DNA of 52,423 nucleotides from the NCBI GenBank assembly GCA_012521995.1, contig JAAYLH010000054.1, positions 1 to 52,423 of the forward strand. The letters are read 5' to 3'. The position numbers and the translations under genes are program-made. The DNA is from Bacteroidales bacterium. Its GTDB lineage: Bacteria > Bacteroidota > Bacteroidia > Bacteroidales > UBA7960. This document shows, in pieces, positions 52,367 through 52,423 of the stretch; the first letter of the stretch is position 1, and every line of letters begins with the position of its first letter. Under the pieces are notes generated by a model. It did not search any database, was not told where the DNA came from, and was given only the letters and a program-made list of their open reading frames with translations.

Positions 52367-52423
52367 GGTTTAAGGTTCAAAGTTCAAGGACTTGTCCGCT
52401 AGCCAGCGGATTCAAGGTTTAAG
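52359..52423 (+). repeat. Heptamer tract at the upxY stop codon, with hairpin
   Basis: AGGTTTA, AGGTTTA, AGGTTCA, AAGTTCA, AGGACTT run from 52359 to 52393; the TAA of upxY (52364-52366) is at the first junction. TCCGCT-AGCC-AGCGGA (52395-52410) makes a perfect 6-bp stem and AAGGTTTAAG resumes at 52414. The tract continues past the window edge and may begin another unit like the S23 one. Confidence 0.85.

Overview
The window looks like about 52 kb of a Bacteroidota (Bacteroidia) chromosome. It carries a SusC/SusD pair, four secreted or lipoprotein neighbours of that pair, and three proteins with type IX secretion (T9SS) C-terminal sorting domains. Promoters fit the Bacteroidota TTTG-N19-21-TAnnTTTG pattern and start codons mostly lack strong Shine-Dalgarno sequences. 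An NGN/KOW (UpxY-like) antiterminator lies in an exopolysaccharide cluster. Base composition appears near 50% GC, which is high for the phylum, and no species can be named from the sequence alone. No rRNA, tRNA, CRISPR array or transposase was recognised.

Region 1 (1-27,300) is best read as a peptidoglycan salvage or utilisation locus. On the plus strand lie a secreted NamZ-type exo-N-acetylmuramidase and, further on, a MurK-like amino-sugar kinase, MurQ etherase, SusC, SusD, an unknown lipoprotein, a PKD/propeller lipoprotein, a GHL10 (DigH-type) glycosidase, a TolB-like propeller, a 1220-residue Amidase_3 protein and an 830-residue T9SS protein. Between them, on the minus strand, is a tightly coupled operon: GT2 glycosyltransferase, DUF4922 (HIT/GalT-like), tandem GNAT, a SpoIID-like protein with no signal peptide, and an AmpG-type permease with a large extra-membrane insert. 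The predicted flow is surface cleavage of stem peptides and glycan, outer-membrane uptake by SusCD, periplasmic exo-muramidase, inner-membrane uptake by AmpG, then kinase and MurQ entry into GlcNAc-6-P metabolism. The specificity of SusCD and the roles of the GT2/DUF4922/GNAT trio are inference.

Region 2 (27,300-30,500), minus strand: an MhqO/MhqD-like dioxygenase-hydrolase pair, then a DUF4105 membrane protein of the Lnb (lipoprotein N-acyltransferase) type.

Region 3 (30,400-46,200) is housekeeping: rplM-rpsI-rpsB-tsf with a good promoter and terminator, pyrH, frr, a minus-strand set (riboflavin kinase lacking the FAD synthetase half, AI-2E permease, radical SAM/SPASM), atpD-atpC, recJ, trpS, a small membrane protein, hflX, a GT4 glycosyltransferase and an LpxL-like acyltransferase. 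Between tsf and pyrH lies a perfect 62-bp palindrome built from 11-bp repeats.

Region 4 (46,170-52,423): an ECF sigma factor with a probable anti-sigma partner diverges from the start of an exopolysaccharide operon (Wza-like exporter, Wzc-like tyrosine kinase, S23-type four-helix-bundle gene, UpxY-like antiterminator). The S23 gene sits inside a 534-bp unit bounded by near-perfect inverted repeats that exactly fills the gap between the wzc stop and the upxY start. Related heptamer tracts begin at the stop codons of three genes here. This unit, the heptamers and the peptidoglycan locus are the most interesting parts of the window.
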